From an uncultured Bacteroides sp. (GTDB lineage Bacteria; Bacteroidota; Bacteroidia; Bacteroidales; Bacteroidaceae), in assembly GCF_963677945.1 (NCBI RefSeq), contig NZ_OY782578.1:2571258-2635257 (forward strand): DNA of 64,000 nucleotides. Reading direction: 5' to 3'. The notes under the pieces were generated by a model. It was given only the letters and a program-made list of their open reading frames with translations. It was not told the origin of the DNA and searched no databases. A program made the position numbers and the translations under genes. How positions within the stretch are numbered: the first letter of the stretch is position 1; every line of letters starts with the position of its first letter. Shown piece by piece: positions 34,549 through 42,409 of the stretch.

Positions 34549-35874
34549 TTAATTATTCAATGATAATTCTTCTCCTTGATAGAAGTTTAATAGTTTGGTG
34601 TTGAGTATGGTCATATATTTAGCCTGCAAAACTTCTTGTTGCGCACTAAGTAGGTTGTTCTTCTCGGTCAGTAGTTCTACGGTATTTTTCATACCTAGAT
34701 TGAATTGTTCGCTAACTAATTCATAGCTGGTTTGAGTGGATTGTAACTTTTCCTTTGCAGCCTTGAATTTAGTCTGAGAAGAAACTGCATCAAGATAAAT
34801 AGTCTCAATTGTTTTAAAAAGAGTTTTTTGTTCGTCGAGTTCACTTAACTCACTGGTTAATACTTTTAATTTAGCCTTTTGAACAGCACTTTTTGTCTGG
34901 CGGTTATTAAAAATAGGCACACTGATTGAAAGTCCTATCGAATTGTTCCATCCGTTTTTAACCTGTTCACCAAATGTGAAGTCTGTTCCGGTTGTGTGGC
35001 TTGTTCCTATGCCTGCACTCAAGCTAAGAGTTGGCATATATCCAGCTTTTGCAATATTAACATTTAAATTAGCAGTCTTTGTGCTTAATTTACTGCTCTC
35101 AATTTCCGGCATAATAGCAAGCGCTGTACTGTAAACCTGCATTTTATCTGGTAATGGAAGTAAAGCCGAATTATTATCTAATTCGGGAAGAACAAGATCC
35201 ATTTCTTTGTTTCCATCTAGTTCCAACAATTGCTTTAATTGTAACTTGTAATCATTTAAAGTAGTTTCTGATAGCACTAACTGATACTTGTCTGTGCTGT
35301 ATTGTGATTCCAGCTGTGCTAAATCAGCTTTTGATATTGATCCTGCTTTAAGCATCTCTTTGGCACGATTTAATTGGGCTAACGAAACATTAACAGTGCT
35401 TTGGTTCGTTTTTACAGATTCATAAGCATACAAAATCTGGATATAATTCTGTGTAATAGCTATCTGAATGTTATTTTCTGCTTGATCAATAGCTAATTCC
35501 TGAATACGTTCCTGAATGCCCGATTGGGTGATTGTCTTTGTACGCTTACCTCCATCGTAAACAGTTAATGAGGAGTTAAGTCCATAATTCCCGTTGTAAC
35601 TGCTTCTATTCCCAGTTCCGGTATTGTTAAGCGGAGTAGTTACAAGGTTGTGACTACTTGAAAATGATAGAGAAGGAAACATAGCTGCACGGGCAGTTTT
35701 TGTATCTTCCTTGCTTTCATCAAAAGCTATTTTGCTTTTCTTGATTTGAATGTTTTGCTCCATTGCATATTTTATGCAAGTAGCCAAATCCCATTTTTTT
35801 TGTTGTTCTTGCGAAAATATTATCTGTGAAACGAACAAAAAAAGAAAAAACATTATAAATTTACATTTATTCAT
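34549..35874 (-). CDS. TolC-family outer membrane efflux protein
   Basis: The frame extends to 35886, but the promoter box at 35897-35904 would leave almost no leader. The ATG at 35874 also gives a good signal peptide (MNKCKFIMFFLFLFVSQIIFS). The 441-residue protein has the two long helical coiled-coil repeats of TolC (about 25-220 and 240-430), beginning WDLATCIKYAMEQNIQI, a typical opening. It forms the outer membrane channel of the exporter and is the first gene of the six-gene operon. Confidence 0.94.
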   Translation of the reverse strand: MNKCKFIMFFLFLFVSQIIFSQEQQKKWDLATCIKYAMEQNIQIKKSKIAFDESKEDTKTARAAMFPSLSFSSSHNLVTTPLNNTGTGNRSSYNGNYGLNSSLTVYDGGKRTKTITQSGIQERIQELAIDQAENNIQIAITQNYIQILYAYESVKTNQSTVNVSLAQLNRAKEMLKAGSISKADLAQLESQYSTDKYQLVLSETTLNDYKLQLKQLLELDGNKEMDLVLPELDNNSALLPLPDKMQVYSTALAIMPEIESSKLSTKTANLNVNIAKAGYMPTLSLSAGIGTSHTTGTDFTFGEQVKNGWNNSIGLSISVPIFNNRQTKSAVQKAKLKVLTSELSELDEQKTLFKTIETIYLDAVSSQTKFKAAKEKLQSTQTSYELVSEQFNLGMKNTVELLTEKNNLLSAQQEVLQAKYMTILNTKLLNFYQGEELSLNN

Positions 35875-35896
35875 AATTAAACTCATTAGTGATGAG

Positions 35897-35927
35897 CAAA
35901 TGTATGGGTGGGTTTTGAAAAATGAAA
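35897..35927 (-). promoter_or_regulatory. probable promoter of the exporter/two-component operon
   Basis: On the minus strand this reads TTTC, a 19 bp spacer, then TACATTTG. That is a one-mismatch match to the Bacteroidetes TTTG-N19-TAnnTTTG promoter, and it lies just upstream of the TolC gene. Confidence 0.65.
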
Positions 35928-36017
35928 TAAATATCTACAAATGAGGTGATTATCTTGACAGAGGTTCTGTTTTTATCGATTATTTACCTTCATTTGTTGT
36001 GTTAAATTAGTTGTGAT

Positions 36018-36242
36018 ATGGTTAAAAGAAATTGTATGGTTCGCATTTTTTACTTTTATTTGGAGGGGTTTCGCTCTATGACTTTAGGAAAAACTTTGTG
36101 GGCAATTATAATAATCAAGCTTTTCATCTTGTTTTTTATTTTAAAATTGTTTTTCTTTCCAAACTTTCTTGGAAAGCAGAAAACAGAAGAGCAGAAACAA
36201 AATTATGTGGGAAATGAATTAATAAATAGGGCACGACCTTAA
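36018..36242 (+). CDS. DUF4492 small membrane protein of the cytochrome bd operon
   Basis: The 74-residue protein has the DUF4492 signature FYLEGFRSMTLGKTLW followed by one transmembrane helix (about 29-48) and a charged C-terminus. In Bacteroidetes this small gene regularly precedes cydA, and here the gap is 13 bp. By position it may act like the small CydX/CydH-type subunits that stabilise cytochrome bd, but that is inference. An internal ATG at 36036 is a possible alternative start. Confidence 0.88.
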   Translation: MVKRNCMVRIFYFYLEGFRSMTLGKTLWAIIIIKLFILFFILKLFFFPNFLGKQKTEEQKQNYVGNELINRARP

Positions 36243-36255
36243 AAAAATATGTAAT

Positions 36256-37803
36256 ATGATAGAAAGTATAGACGTCTCTTTAATTGATTGGTCGAGAGCG
36301 CAGTTTGCTCTTACCGCTATGTATCATTGGCTTTTTGTTCCGCTTACACTTGGATTAGCGGTAATTATGGGCATTATGGAAACCTTGTATTATAAAACAG
36401 GTAAGGAGTTCTGGCAAAAAACTGCTAAGTTCTGGATGAAACTGTTTGGTATCAATTTTGCGATTGGTGTGGCAACCGGCATAATCCTTGAATTTGAGTT
36501 TGGAACCAATTGGAGTAACTATTCCTGGTTTGTGGGAGATATTTTTGGTGCTCCGCTAGCTATTGAAGGGATATTAGCCTTTTTTATGGAGTCTACCTTT
36601 ATTGCTGTGATGTTCTTTGGATGGAACAAGGTAAGTAAGGGCTTTCACTTAGCTTCTACCTGGCTTACAGGAATTGGAGCAACTCTTTCTGCCTGGTGGA
36701 TTCTGGTTGCAAATGCATGGATGCAGAATCCTGTAGGTATGACATTTAATCCGGATACGGTTCGTAATGAAATGATGGATTTCTTTGCCGTAGCCTTTTC
36801 TCCGGTAGCTCTCAGTAAATTCCTTCATAGCGTACTCTCAGGCTGGATATTGGGAGCGATTTTTGTAGTTGGCATCAGTGCATGGTTTCTGCTGAAAAAG
36901 CGCCATCACGAATTTGCTATTGCCAGTATGAAAATTAGTGCAATTGTAGGTCTGGTTGCTTCTTTACTTGTTGCCTGGACAGGTGATAGCTCTGCTTATC
37001 TGGTGGCACAAACTCAGCCAATGAAGCTGGCGGCCATGGAAGGTTTCTATGATGGACAAAATGGTGCTCCTCTTGTAGCTGCAGGGGTATTAAATCCCAA
37101 TAAGGAAACATATAATGATGGTGTACGTCCTTTTATTGTTGATATAAAAATGCCCAAGGTGCTCTCTTTTCTTGCTACGAGGGATTTGAATGCTTATGTT
37201 CCCGGCATTAAGAATATTATAGAAGGGGGGTATAAATTAAGCGATGGAACAACAGCTATATCTGCTGCTGATAAGATTGCTATGGGTAAAACGGCAATTT
37301 CTGCCTTAGGTGCATATCGGGCAGCCATGAAAGCAGGAAATAAGGAAGACGCAATGTTTTGCCGTAAAGTACTAAAAGATAATATACAATACTTCGGATA
37401 TGGATATATTAAAGATGTGAATGAACTGATTCCTAATGTAACGCTTACGTTCTATGCATTTCGTATTATGGTGATACTGGGCGGTTATTTTATATTATTC
37501 TTTGCATTGGTTCTTTTCTTTGCATATAGAAAAAATCTGGCTGAAATGAAATGGATGCATTGGATTTCTATACTTACCATTCCTTTGGGATATATTGCAG
37601 GACAAGCGGGATGGGTAGTTGCAGAAGTCGGTCGTCAGCCATGGGCTATTCAGGATATGCTTCCTACGTCTGCATCAATATCCAAGCTGGATGTTGGTTC
37701 GGTGCAGACAACCTTCTTTATATTCCTGTTCTTGTTTACTGTGATGCTGATTGCAGAAATAGGTATTATGCTTAAGGAAATTAAAAAAGGTCCGGAGGCT
37801 TGA
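36256..37803 (+). CDS. cydA: cytochrome bd ubiquinol oxidase subunit I
   Basis: The 515-residue membrane protein oxidises quinol and passes electrons to oxygen via haems b558, b595 and d. Haem-ligand histidines are visible as H24 in LTAMYHWLFVPLTLG (counterpart of E. coli H19) and H191 in LSKFLHSVLSGW. The GWVVAEVGRQPW motif near 454-465 is conserved. The quinol-binding loop region (about 250-380) contains the Bacteroidetes-type insertion. It lets this anaerobe consume trace oxygen. It is cotranscribed with DUF4492 and cydB. Confidence 0.97.
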   Translation: MIESIDVSLIDWSRAQFALTAMYHWLFVPLTLGLAVIMGIMETLYYKTGKEFWQKTAKFWMKLFGINFAIGVATGIILEFEFGTNWSNYSWFVGDIFGAPLAIEGILAFFMESTFIAVMFFGWNKVSKGFHLASTWLTGIGATLSAWWILVANAWMQNPVGMTFNPDTVRNEMMDFFAVAFSPVALSKFLHSVLSGWILGAIFVVGISAWFLLKKRHHEFAIASMKISAIVGLVASLLVAWTGDSSAYLVAQTQPMKLAAMEGFYDGQNGAPLVAAGVLNPNKETYNDGVRPFIVDIKMPKVLSFLATRDLNAYVPGIKNIIEGGYKLSDGTTAISAADKIAMGKTAISALGAYRAAMKAGNKEDAMFCRKVLKDNIQYFGYGYIKDVNELIPNVTLTFYAFRIMVILGGYFILFFALVLFFAYRKNLAEMKWMHWISILTIPLGYIAGQAGWVVAEVGRQPWAIQDMLPTSASISKLDVGSVQTTFFIFLFLFTVMLIAEIGIMLKEIKKGPEA

Positions 37804-37842
37804 TGAAGTTTTATTAAAACAGATAAATAATAGAAGGATATT

Positions 37843-38994
37843 ATGAATACAACTTATATATTTTTACAGCAATATTGGTGGTTTATCATCTCTCTTTTGG
37901 GAGCATTGCTGGTCTTTCTGCTTTTTGTTCAGGGAGGAAATTCGTTACTCTTTCAAGTTGCTAAAACAGATGAACAACGAAAGTTACTGGTAAATTCAAC
38001 CGGACGTAAATGGGAGTTTACTTTTACCACACTGGTTACTTTCGGTGGAGCATTCTTTGCTTCGTTTCCTTTATTCTATAGTACTAGCTTTGGTGGTGCC
38101 TATTGGTTATGGATGATTATTCTTTTCAGCTTTATTTTGCAGGCTGTCTCTTATGAGTTTCAGTCTAAAGCAGGGAACTTACTTGGGAAAAAGACTTATC
38201 AGATATTTCTTGTGATAAATGGAGTAGTAGGTCCTGTTCTTTTAGGCGGAGCTGTAGCTACATTCTTCACCGGATCTAACTTCTATATCAATAAAGATAA
38301 TATGGCAGATCAGCTGATGCCGGTTATTTCTTCCTGGACAAATGGTTCTCATGGACTGGATGCATTACTTAATTTGTGGAATGTATGCCTTGGATTGGCT
38401 GTGTTTTTCCTTGCCCGTGTTTTAGGTTTGCTATATTTTACCAATAATATAGATGATAAGGAATTAAATCCAAGGTTTCATAAGGCGTTACTTCCCAATG
38501 CTCTTTTGTTTTTGGTATTCTTCCTTGCTTTTGCTGTTTATGTTTTGCTGAAGGATGGCTTTGCTGTTAATCCGCAAACAAGAATGATTGTGATGGAGCC
38601 ATATAAATACCTGACTAACTTTATTGAGTTGCCGGCTGTACTGATCTCTTTTCTTGCAGGGGTTGTTCTGGTTCTCTTTGGAATTATTAAATCCTTTTTT
38701 GACAGTAAATTTAAGAGTGGGATATGGTTTACGGGTTTTGGTACGGTGTTGACCGTTTTGGCTTTGTTTCTTTGTGCGGGACTAAATAACACTGCTTACT
38801 ATCCTTCGAATGCCGATTTGCAGAGCTCTCTGACTTTAGCAAATAGTTCTTCGAGCCTTTTCACATTGAAAACTATGGCTTTCGTCACAATTTTAGTGCC
38901 ATTCGTCGTAGCATATATATTTTATGCATGGCGTGCTATTGATAATAAGAAGATCGATTCTCAGGAATTGAAAGAAGAAGATCACTCTTATTGA
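37843..38994 (+). CDS. cydB: cytochrome bd ubiquinol oxidase subunit II
   Basis: The 383-residue protein has about eight or nine transmembrane helices and begins TYIFLQQYWWFIISLLGALL, as in Bacteroidetes CydB. It forms the heterodimer with CydA. It follows cydA by 39 bp and ends at an intrinsic terminator. Confidence 0.96.
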   Translation: MNTTYIFLQQYWWFIISLLGALLVFLLFVQGGNSLLFQVAKTDEQRKLLVNSTGRKWEFTFTTLVTFGGAFFASFPLFYSTSFGGAYWLWMIILFSFILQAVSYEFQSKAGNLLGKKTYQIFLVINGVVGPVLLGGAVATFFTGSNFYINKDNMADQLMPVISSWTNGSHGLDALLNLWNVCLGLAVFFLARVLGLLYFTNNIDDKELNPRFHKALLPNALLFLVFFLAFAVYVLLKDGFAVNPQTRMIVMEPYKYLTNFIELPAVLISFLAGVVLVLFGIIKSFFDSKFKSGIWFTGFGTVLTVLALFLCAGLNNTAYYPSNADLQSSLTLANSSSSLFTLKTMAFVTILVPFVVAYIFYAWRAIDNKKIDSQELKEEDHSY

Positions 38995-39040
38995 TAGAGA
39001 AGCTTGTTTTTACGAAATTATTGCTGTTTATACTCTATAC

Positions 39041-39077
39041 AGAGGCTATGAATAAAGTTTGTAGCCTCTTTTTTTAT
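39041..39077 (+). terminator. intrinsic terminator of the cyd operon
   Basis: AGAGGCTA (39041-39048) pairs with TAGCCTCT (39062-39069), followed by a run of T. Confidence 0.85.
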
Positions 39078-39117
39078 TGGGGTAAAAGATATAAAAAAGG
39101 ATACTTGAGTTATATGC

Positions 39118-39184
39118 AAAAAAAAAGGAGTCACGCCTGACTCCAACCTTTGTTAACCTTAAATCTAATACTATGAAAAACACA
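39118..39184 (-). ncRNA. small RNA family, copy 1
   Basis: On the minus strand a complete promoter (39188-39218) is followed by about 66 nucleotides ending in the perfect stem GGAGTCA/TGACTCC (39127-39133 with 39138-39144, loop of four) and nine T (39118-39126). The transcribed part is identical to copies 2 and 3 except for one base near the 5' end. No credible start codon or ribosome site is present. I infer a trans-acting or protein-binding small RNA. Confidence 0.8.
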
Positions 39185-39187
39185 CTG

Positions 39188-39218
39188 CAAAGATACGGCT
39201 TTTTGCTATATCTCCAAA
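39188..39218 (-). promoter_or_regulatory. promoter of small RNA copy 1
   Basis: On the minus strand: TTTG (39215-39218), exactly 19 bp, then TATCTTTG (39188-39195). This is a perfect Bacteroidetes housekeeping promoter. Confidence 0.88.
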
Positions 39219-39312
39219 TGTTTTCATAAGAAATGTATGTTCTATAACATGAATTAATATTTTGCTGTTCTAAATGTTTAATTATGCAAAAGGATTGAGT
39301 AAAGTGAGTACT
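39219..39312. repeat. conserved upstream flank of small RNA copy 1
   Basis: About 90 bases upstream of the promoter resemble the same flank of copy 2 (40637-40724). Shared blocks include ATAACATGAATTAATATTTT and GTTTAATTATGCAAAA. The flank of copy 3 keeps part of this. It could be an upstream activating region. Confidence 0.7.
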
Positions 39313-39363
39313 AGTTTTTTTAGCTTATAGATTCTTGAAGAAGAAGAGTATCGTATACTCTCC

Positions 39364-39795
39364 TTTAAAACTTGAGAGGTGTATTGTTAGGTTTTACAAC
39401 TGCCCAACTAACTTTATTTTTTTCTTCTTTAAAACGTGCAAAGGCGTATCGTTCGGTTTTAAACTGCACAATCTAACTCTATTCTTCTCATCTATAAAAC
39501 GTGTAAAAGTGAATTATTAGGTTTACATCTGCACCTTCAACTCTATTCTTTTCTCTTTTAAAACGAGCAAAGGCGTAGCGTTAGCTTTTCAACTGCAACA
39601 ACTAACTTTATTCTTTTCTTCTTTAAAACCTATAGAGGTAAATTATTAGGTTCTACAACTGTGCCAATCAACTCTATTGCTCTTATTTTTAAGATATGTA
39701 GAGGTTTATTAGGTTTATCAAATGCGCCAAACAGCTTTACTCTTCTCATCTTTAAAACATGTAGAGGTGTATCCTTAATTTTTTGTGCAGCAAAG
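39364..39795. repeat. 64-65 bp degenerate tandem array, about 6.5 units
   Basis: An anchor TTTAAAAC (with variants) starts at 39364, 39428, 39493, 39557, 39622, 39688 and 39751, giving periods of 64, 65, 64, 65, 66 and 63. Each unit also shares an AGAGGTGTATTRTTAGGTTT-like middle, an AACTGC box and an ACTCTATTCTTYTC end. No long frame runs through it. It lies upstream of the gene at 39902. Confidence 0.85.
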
Positions 39796-39821
39796 ATTCG
39801 TTATTCAACTTAAAAATGTAA

Positions 39822-39829
39822 TACCTTTG
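39822..39829 (+). promoter_or_regulatory. candidate -7 box for the gene at 39902
   Basis: TACCTTTG fits TAnnTTTG; TTCG lies 21 bp upstream as a weak -33. It would give a leader of about 65 bases. Confidence 0.5.
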
Positions 39830-39901
39830 CGGAACTTTATTTAGAATTGTATTACCCTTATTGTTGGGGTTAATACTTTATTTATATGATTAATTGACGT
39901 A

Positions 39902-40477
39902 ATGGAAAATATAGAGTATTTTGATAAGTATGAAGAAAGGCTGACCGAGTTATTGGTGCAGCAATGTACTGCTTTGGGAATGATGGATGGACAACTTCTT
40001 GCAGCAGAGGAATTGGAAGATAAGTGGAAAGAGATGGCGCCAGAGTATATGGTGAATGCTGTTCCTCAAATTCAGGAATATCCTACCGTATCTGTAGCCT
40101 GGGCTGGTTATATAGGTCTGGGAATTGCTGTTCTTTGGGATAAAGACTGGGAGAAGTACAAAGATAACTCAGCTTTATACAAAGTTTTTGTTGAACCACG
40201 TGGTTTCGATTGTATGGACGAATATATAATGGAAGAACTACTTGGCATCGGTCTGGATTCTAATGAATATAAAGAAATAGAGGCAGTGATGCGCAGTTGT
40301 GGTAAAACGGCTGTTGGCATGATTAGAAAGGAAGATATAGAACCTCAAAGCCCTGATGCTTTTTATGTGTTTGCCCGTTCGGTGAAAGTGTTATTTAAAG
40401 TGGGAGTATCCATTGCTTTGAAACGTTTGGGATATAAGTACCAGAAAGTAACAGTAGATAAAAAGCTTGATTGCTAA
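39902..40477 (+). CDS. conserved hypothetical protein
   Basis: The 191-residue protein has no signal peptide and is rich in acidic residues, with several long helices (about 5-50, 110-145 and 160-180). A hydrophobic stretch VAWAGYIGLGIAVLW near 65-80 is too short and mixed to be a clear membrane span. I recognise it as the kind of unnamed protein conserved in Bacteroides, without function. It is flanked on both sides by copies of the small RNA element. Confidence 0.75.
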   Translation: MENIEYFDKYEERLTELLVQQCTALGMMDGQLLAAEELEDKWKEMAPEYMVNAVPQIQEYPTVSVAWAGYIGLGIAVLWDKDWEKYKDNSALYKVFVEPRGFDCMDEYIMEELLGIGLDSNEYKEIEAVMRSCGKTAVGMIRKEDIEPQSPDAFYVFARSVKVLFKVGVSIALKRLGYKYQKVTVDKKLDC

Positions 40478-40535
40478 ATTAAGGCTTTATTGTAAATAGG
40501 GGCAGGCTAAATTATTGTCTGCCTTACTTATACGC

Positions 40536-40602
40536 AAAAAAAAAGGAGTCACGCCTGACTCCAACCTTTGTTAACCTTAAATCTAATACTATGAAAAACA
40601 CA
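40536..40602 (-). ncRNA. small RNA family, copy 2
   Basis: The structure is the same as copy 1: stem GGAGTCA (40545-40551) with TGACTCC (40556-40562) and nine T (40536-40544) on the minus strand. The transcribed part differs from copies 1 and 3 by one base near its 5' end. The 40724-40530 unit is a direct repeat of the copy 1 unit, 1.4 kb away. Confidence 0.8.
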
Positions 40603-40605
40603 TTG

Positions 40606-40636
40606 CAAAGGTACAGGTTTTTGCTGTATCTCCAAA
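40606..40636 (-). promoter_or_regulatory. promoter of small RNA copy 2
   Basis: On the minus strand: TTTG (40633-40636), exactly 19 bp, then TACCTTTG (40606-40613). Confidence 0.88.
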
Positions 40637-40743
40637 TGTTTTCATTGAAATTATGTGTTTTATAACATGAATTAATATTTTGTATTCTAAATTGTTTAAT
40701 TATGCAAAATGGTGAGTACAAGTAAAATTTGATTTTTAAATAG

Positions 40744-41226
40744 ATGATTACCTGCTTTTCTCCTATTATAGATAAAGATACTACCCGCATTGTTGTGGGG
40801 ACAATGCCTAGTGTAGATTCACTTCGCTTCGGCGAATATTATGGAAACTCCCGAAATCAGTTCTGGAAAATACTTTTTGCTGTTTTTGAGGGCGGGCGTG
40901 TTCCGGCGGATTACGAAGATAAAGTAGCAACTGCTCATCGACATGGAATAGGTTTGTGGGATATTCTGGCTTCCTGTAAGAGGGAGGGGAGTTTGGATAG
41001 TAATATTAAAGAAGAATCGCTCAATGATTTTCCGGCGCTGCTTAAAGAACATTCTAATGTGAAAATGCTTATTTTTAACGGACAGAATAGTTATAAGTAC
41101 TTTATGAAGGCTTACGGACAACTGCCTGGCATTGAATACCGGGTGATGCCTTCAACCAGTCCGGCCAATGCAATGAAGAATTTTGAAGCCAAACAAAAAG
41201 AGTGGGAGGTAGCGTTAGTCTCTTAA
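40744..41226 (+). CDS. DNA-deoxyinosine glycosylase (uracil-DNA glycosylase superfamily)
   Basis: The 160-residue enzyme removes hypoxanthine from deaminated adenine in DNA, starting base excision repair. Family motifs are VGTMPSVDSLRFGEYYGNSRNQFW split over 18-41 (the motif 1 loop plus the NSRNQFW region), GIGLWDIL, and the C-terminal VMPSTSPANA. The length is normal for the deoxyinosine glycosylase branch. It is monocistronic and divergent from small RNA copy 2. Confidence 0.9.
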   Translation: MITCFSPIIDKDTTRIVVGTMPSVDSLRFGEYYGNSRNQFWKILFAVFEGGRVPADYEDKVATAHRHGIGLWDILASCKREGSLDSNIKEESLNDFPALLKEHSNVKMLIFNGQNSYKYFMKAYGQLPGIEYRVMPSTSPANAMKNFEAKQKEWEVALVS

Positions 41227-41368
41227 TATGGATTTGAATGTATAATATTGATTAATATACTGAAGCTGTTTTTCTAGCCGATAACCAAAGCATGTACTTA
41301 TTTGTTTTATATATGGATCAGTAATGAATTCATGTGTGAGAGTAAATTGGGTAAACTAGATTTTAAAA

Positions 41369-41770
41369 ATGAGCATCATGAAGAGAAAAGCAGTTTTATC
41401 ATTCCTATTATTTACAGTGTTCGCTTTATGCGTTGCTGTAAGTTGTACTGATGAAGACGATCCGTATTACAGTTCCAAAAGGCAGCTTTTAGGCAAATGG
41501 GAGCTTGTGGCTTTTGGTAATTCCTGGAATAATATGATTGTTGTGCAAAAACCGGGAGGATATTATGAATATCTGTCCGATAATACCATCAGACATTTTT
41601 CTTATGAAACACAAAAGTACGATTCCGTAAAGTCTACGTATTATATGGATTCCCTGTTGCATGTAGGCTCTATTGCGTATAAGTACAGTTTTCATGAGGA
41701 TAAAATGGATTTGTTGATTACCAATGTTCTGGCTGAGTTTAATAACTTCAGGTACAAACGGGTAAAATAA
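41369..41770 (+). CDS. small lipoprotein, lipocalin-like
   Basis: The start is at 41369 or three codons on at 41378, which gives a cleaner signal peptide. A lipobox VAVSC (cysteine at about 26 from the first ATG) is followed by acidic residues (TDEDD), typical of Bacteroides lipoproteins exported to the surface. The mature part, QLLGKWELVAFG then YLSDNTIRHF, is the usual opening of lipocalin-like proteins. The ligand is unknown. It is followed by small RNA copy 3 in the same orientation. Confidence 0.8.
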   Translation: MSIMKRKAVLSFLLFTVFALCVAVSCTDEDDPYYSSKRQLLGKWELVAFGNSWNNMIVVQKPGGYYEYLSDNTIRHFSYETQKYDSVKSTYYMDSLLHVGSIAYKYSFHEDKMDLLITNVLAEFNNFRYKRVK

Positions 41771-41885
41771 GTGTTCTGAAAGAAATGGTTTTTATAAGTT
41801 TGATTATTAACAATTAGAGAAAATAAACATTTATGATATCCAAATATTAAACTATGTTATTGAACACGTTTTTCTTTGGGAAATA

Positions 41886-41916
41886 TTTGGAGATAGAACA
41901 AAAAGTCGTACATTTG
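41886..41916 (+). promoter_or_regulatory. promoter of small RNA copy 3
   Basis: TTTG (41886-41889), exactly 19 bp, then TACATTTG (41909-41916). Confidence 0.88.
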
Positions 41917-41920
41917 CAGT

Positions 41921-41986
41921 GTGTTTTTCATAGTATTAGATTTAAGGTTAACAAAGGTTGGAGTCAGGCGTGACTCCTTTTTTTTT
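41921..41986 (+). ncRNA. small RNA family, copy 3
   Basis: The same element in the opposite orientation: about 66 nucleotides identical to copy 1, stem GGAGTCA (41960-41966) with TGACTCC (41971-41977), then nine T (41978-41986). The promoter spacer differs freely while the boxes and transcript are kept. Confidence 0.8.
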
Positions 41987-42098
41987 GCCCGTACCTCAAG
42001 GCTTTTTTTGTTTAGAAGTTCATGTTTTCGCCTGTGCAGCTAATTTGTTTCTGTTAAGACTGTAATATAGCTTCTATTGTTAGGCTGAATAAAAACTA

Positions 42099-42330
42099 TG
42101 TTTTAAACAAAAAAAGTCGTTTCAATCAAGATAAACTTTGCTTTTGACAAGTGGAAATTTAATTTGTTCAAGGAAAAACAGCTTTCTAAAGAAAGGAATT
42201 ATTTAATTCAAATAAGATAAACTGTGCTTTAAACCAGGAAAAAGTAGCTTCAATCAAGATGAACTTCGCTATAAACCAAGAAAAACTTTAATTCTCCCAA
42301 TAAAAACTTTGCTTTAATCAAGATAAACTT
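42099..42330. repeat. 21 bp degenerate tandem array, about 11 units
   Basis: Units of 20-23 (mostly 21) bp follow the pattern GCTTNAANCAAGANAAACTT. Clear units start at 42119, 42140, 42226, 42247, 42268 and 42310. The motif AAGATRAACT occurs at 42128, 42214, 42256 and 42320, spaced by multiples of about 21. There are no spacers and no cas genes. It lies just upstream of riboflavin synthase; two short frames cross parts of it but none spans it. Confidence 0.8.
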
Positions 42331-42409
42331 GAATAATTGGATTATCTCTTCATTTGCTTTTCGTTATTTCTTTGTATTTTTACCGCCGTAACATTAATAA
42401 CTTAAGATT

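Noticed and set aside
36032-36217. A 61-codon frame overlapping the DUF4492 gene.
   Set aside because: The DUF4492 frame has a recognisable family signature and conserved context with cydA; this is its shadow.
39118-39230. On the strand opposite to the small RNAs, each copy reads as a short peptide starting MKNTLQ, with mostly synonymous differences between copies 1 and 2.
   Set aside because: The variable positions fall in the free bases of the -7 box and in the 19 bp spacer, while the conserved ones match promoter and transcript. A promoter plus RNA explains the pattern better, and there is no ribosome site.
39335-39520. A 61-codon plus-strand frame in the 64-65 bp array.
   Set aside because: It covers only part of the array, has low-complexity sequence, and the unit length does not keep the frame.
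40524-40790. A minus-strand 88-codon frame through small RNA copy 2.
   Set aside because: Most of it is promoter, transcript and terminator of the RNA element. The end of the frame is not shared with copy 1.
42099-42330. CRISPR array.
   Set aside because: The 21 bp units are contiguous and degenerate with no spacers, and no cas gene is in the window.
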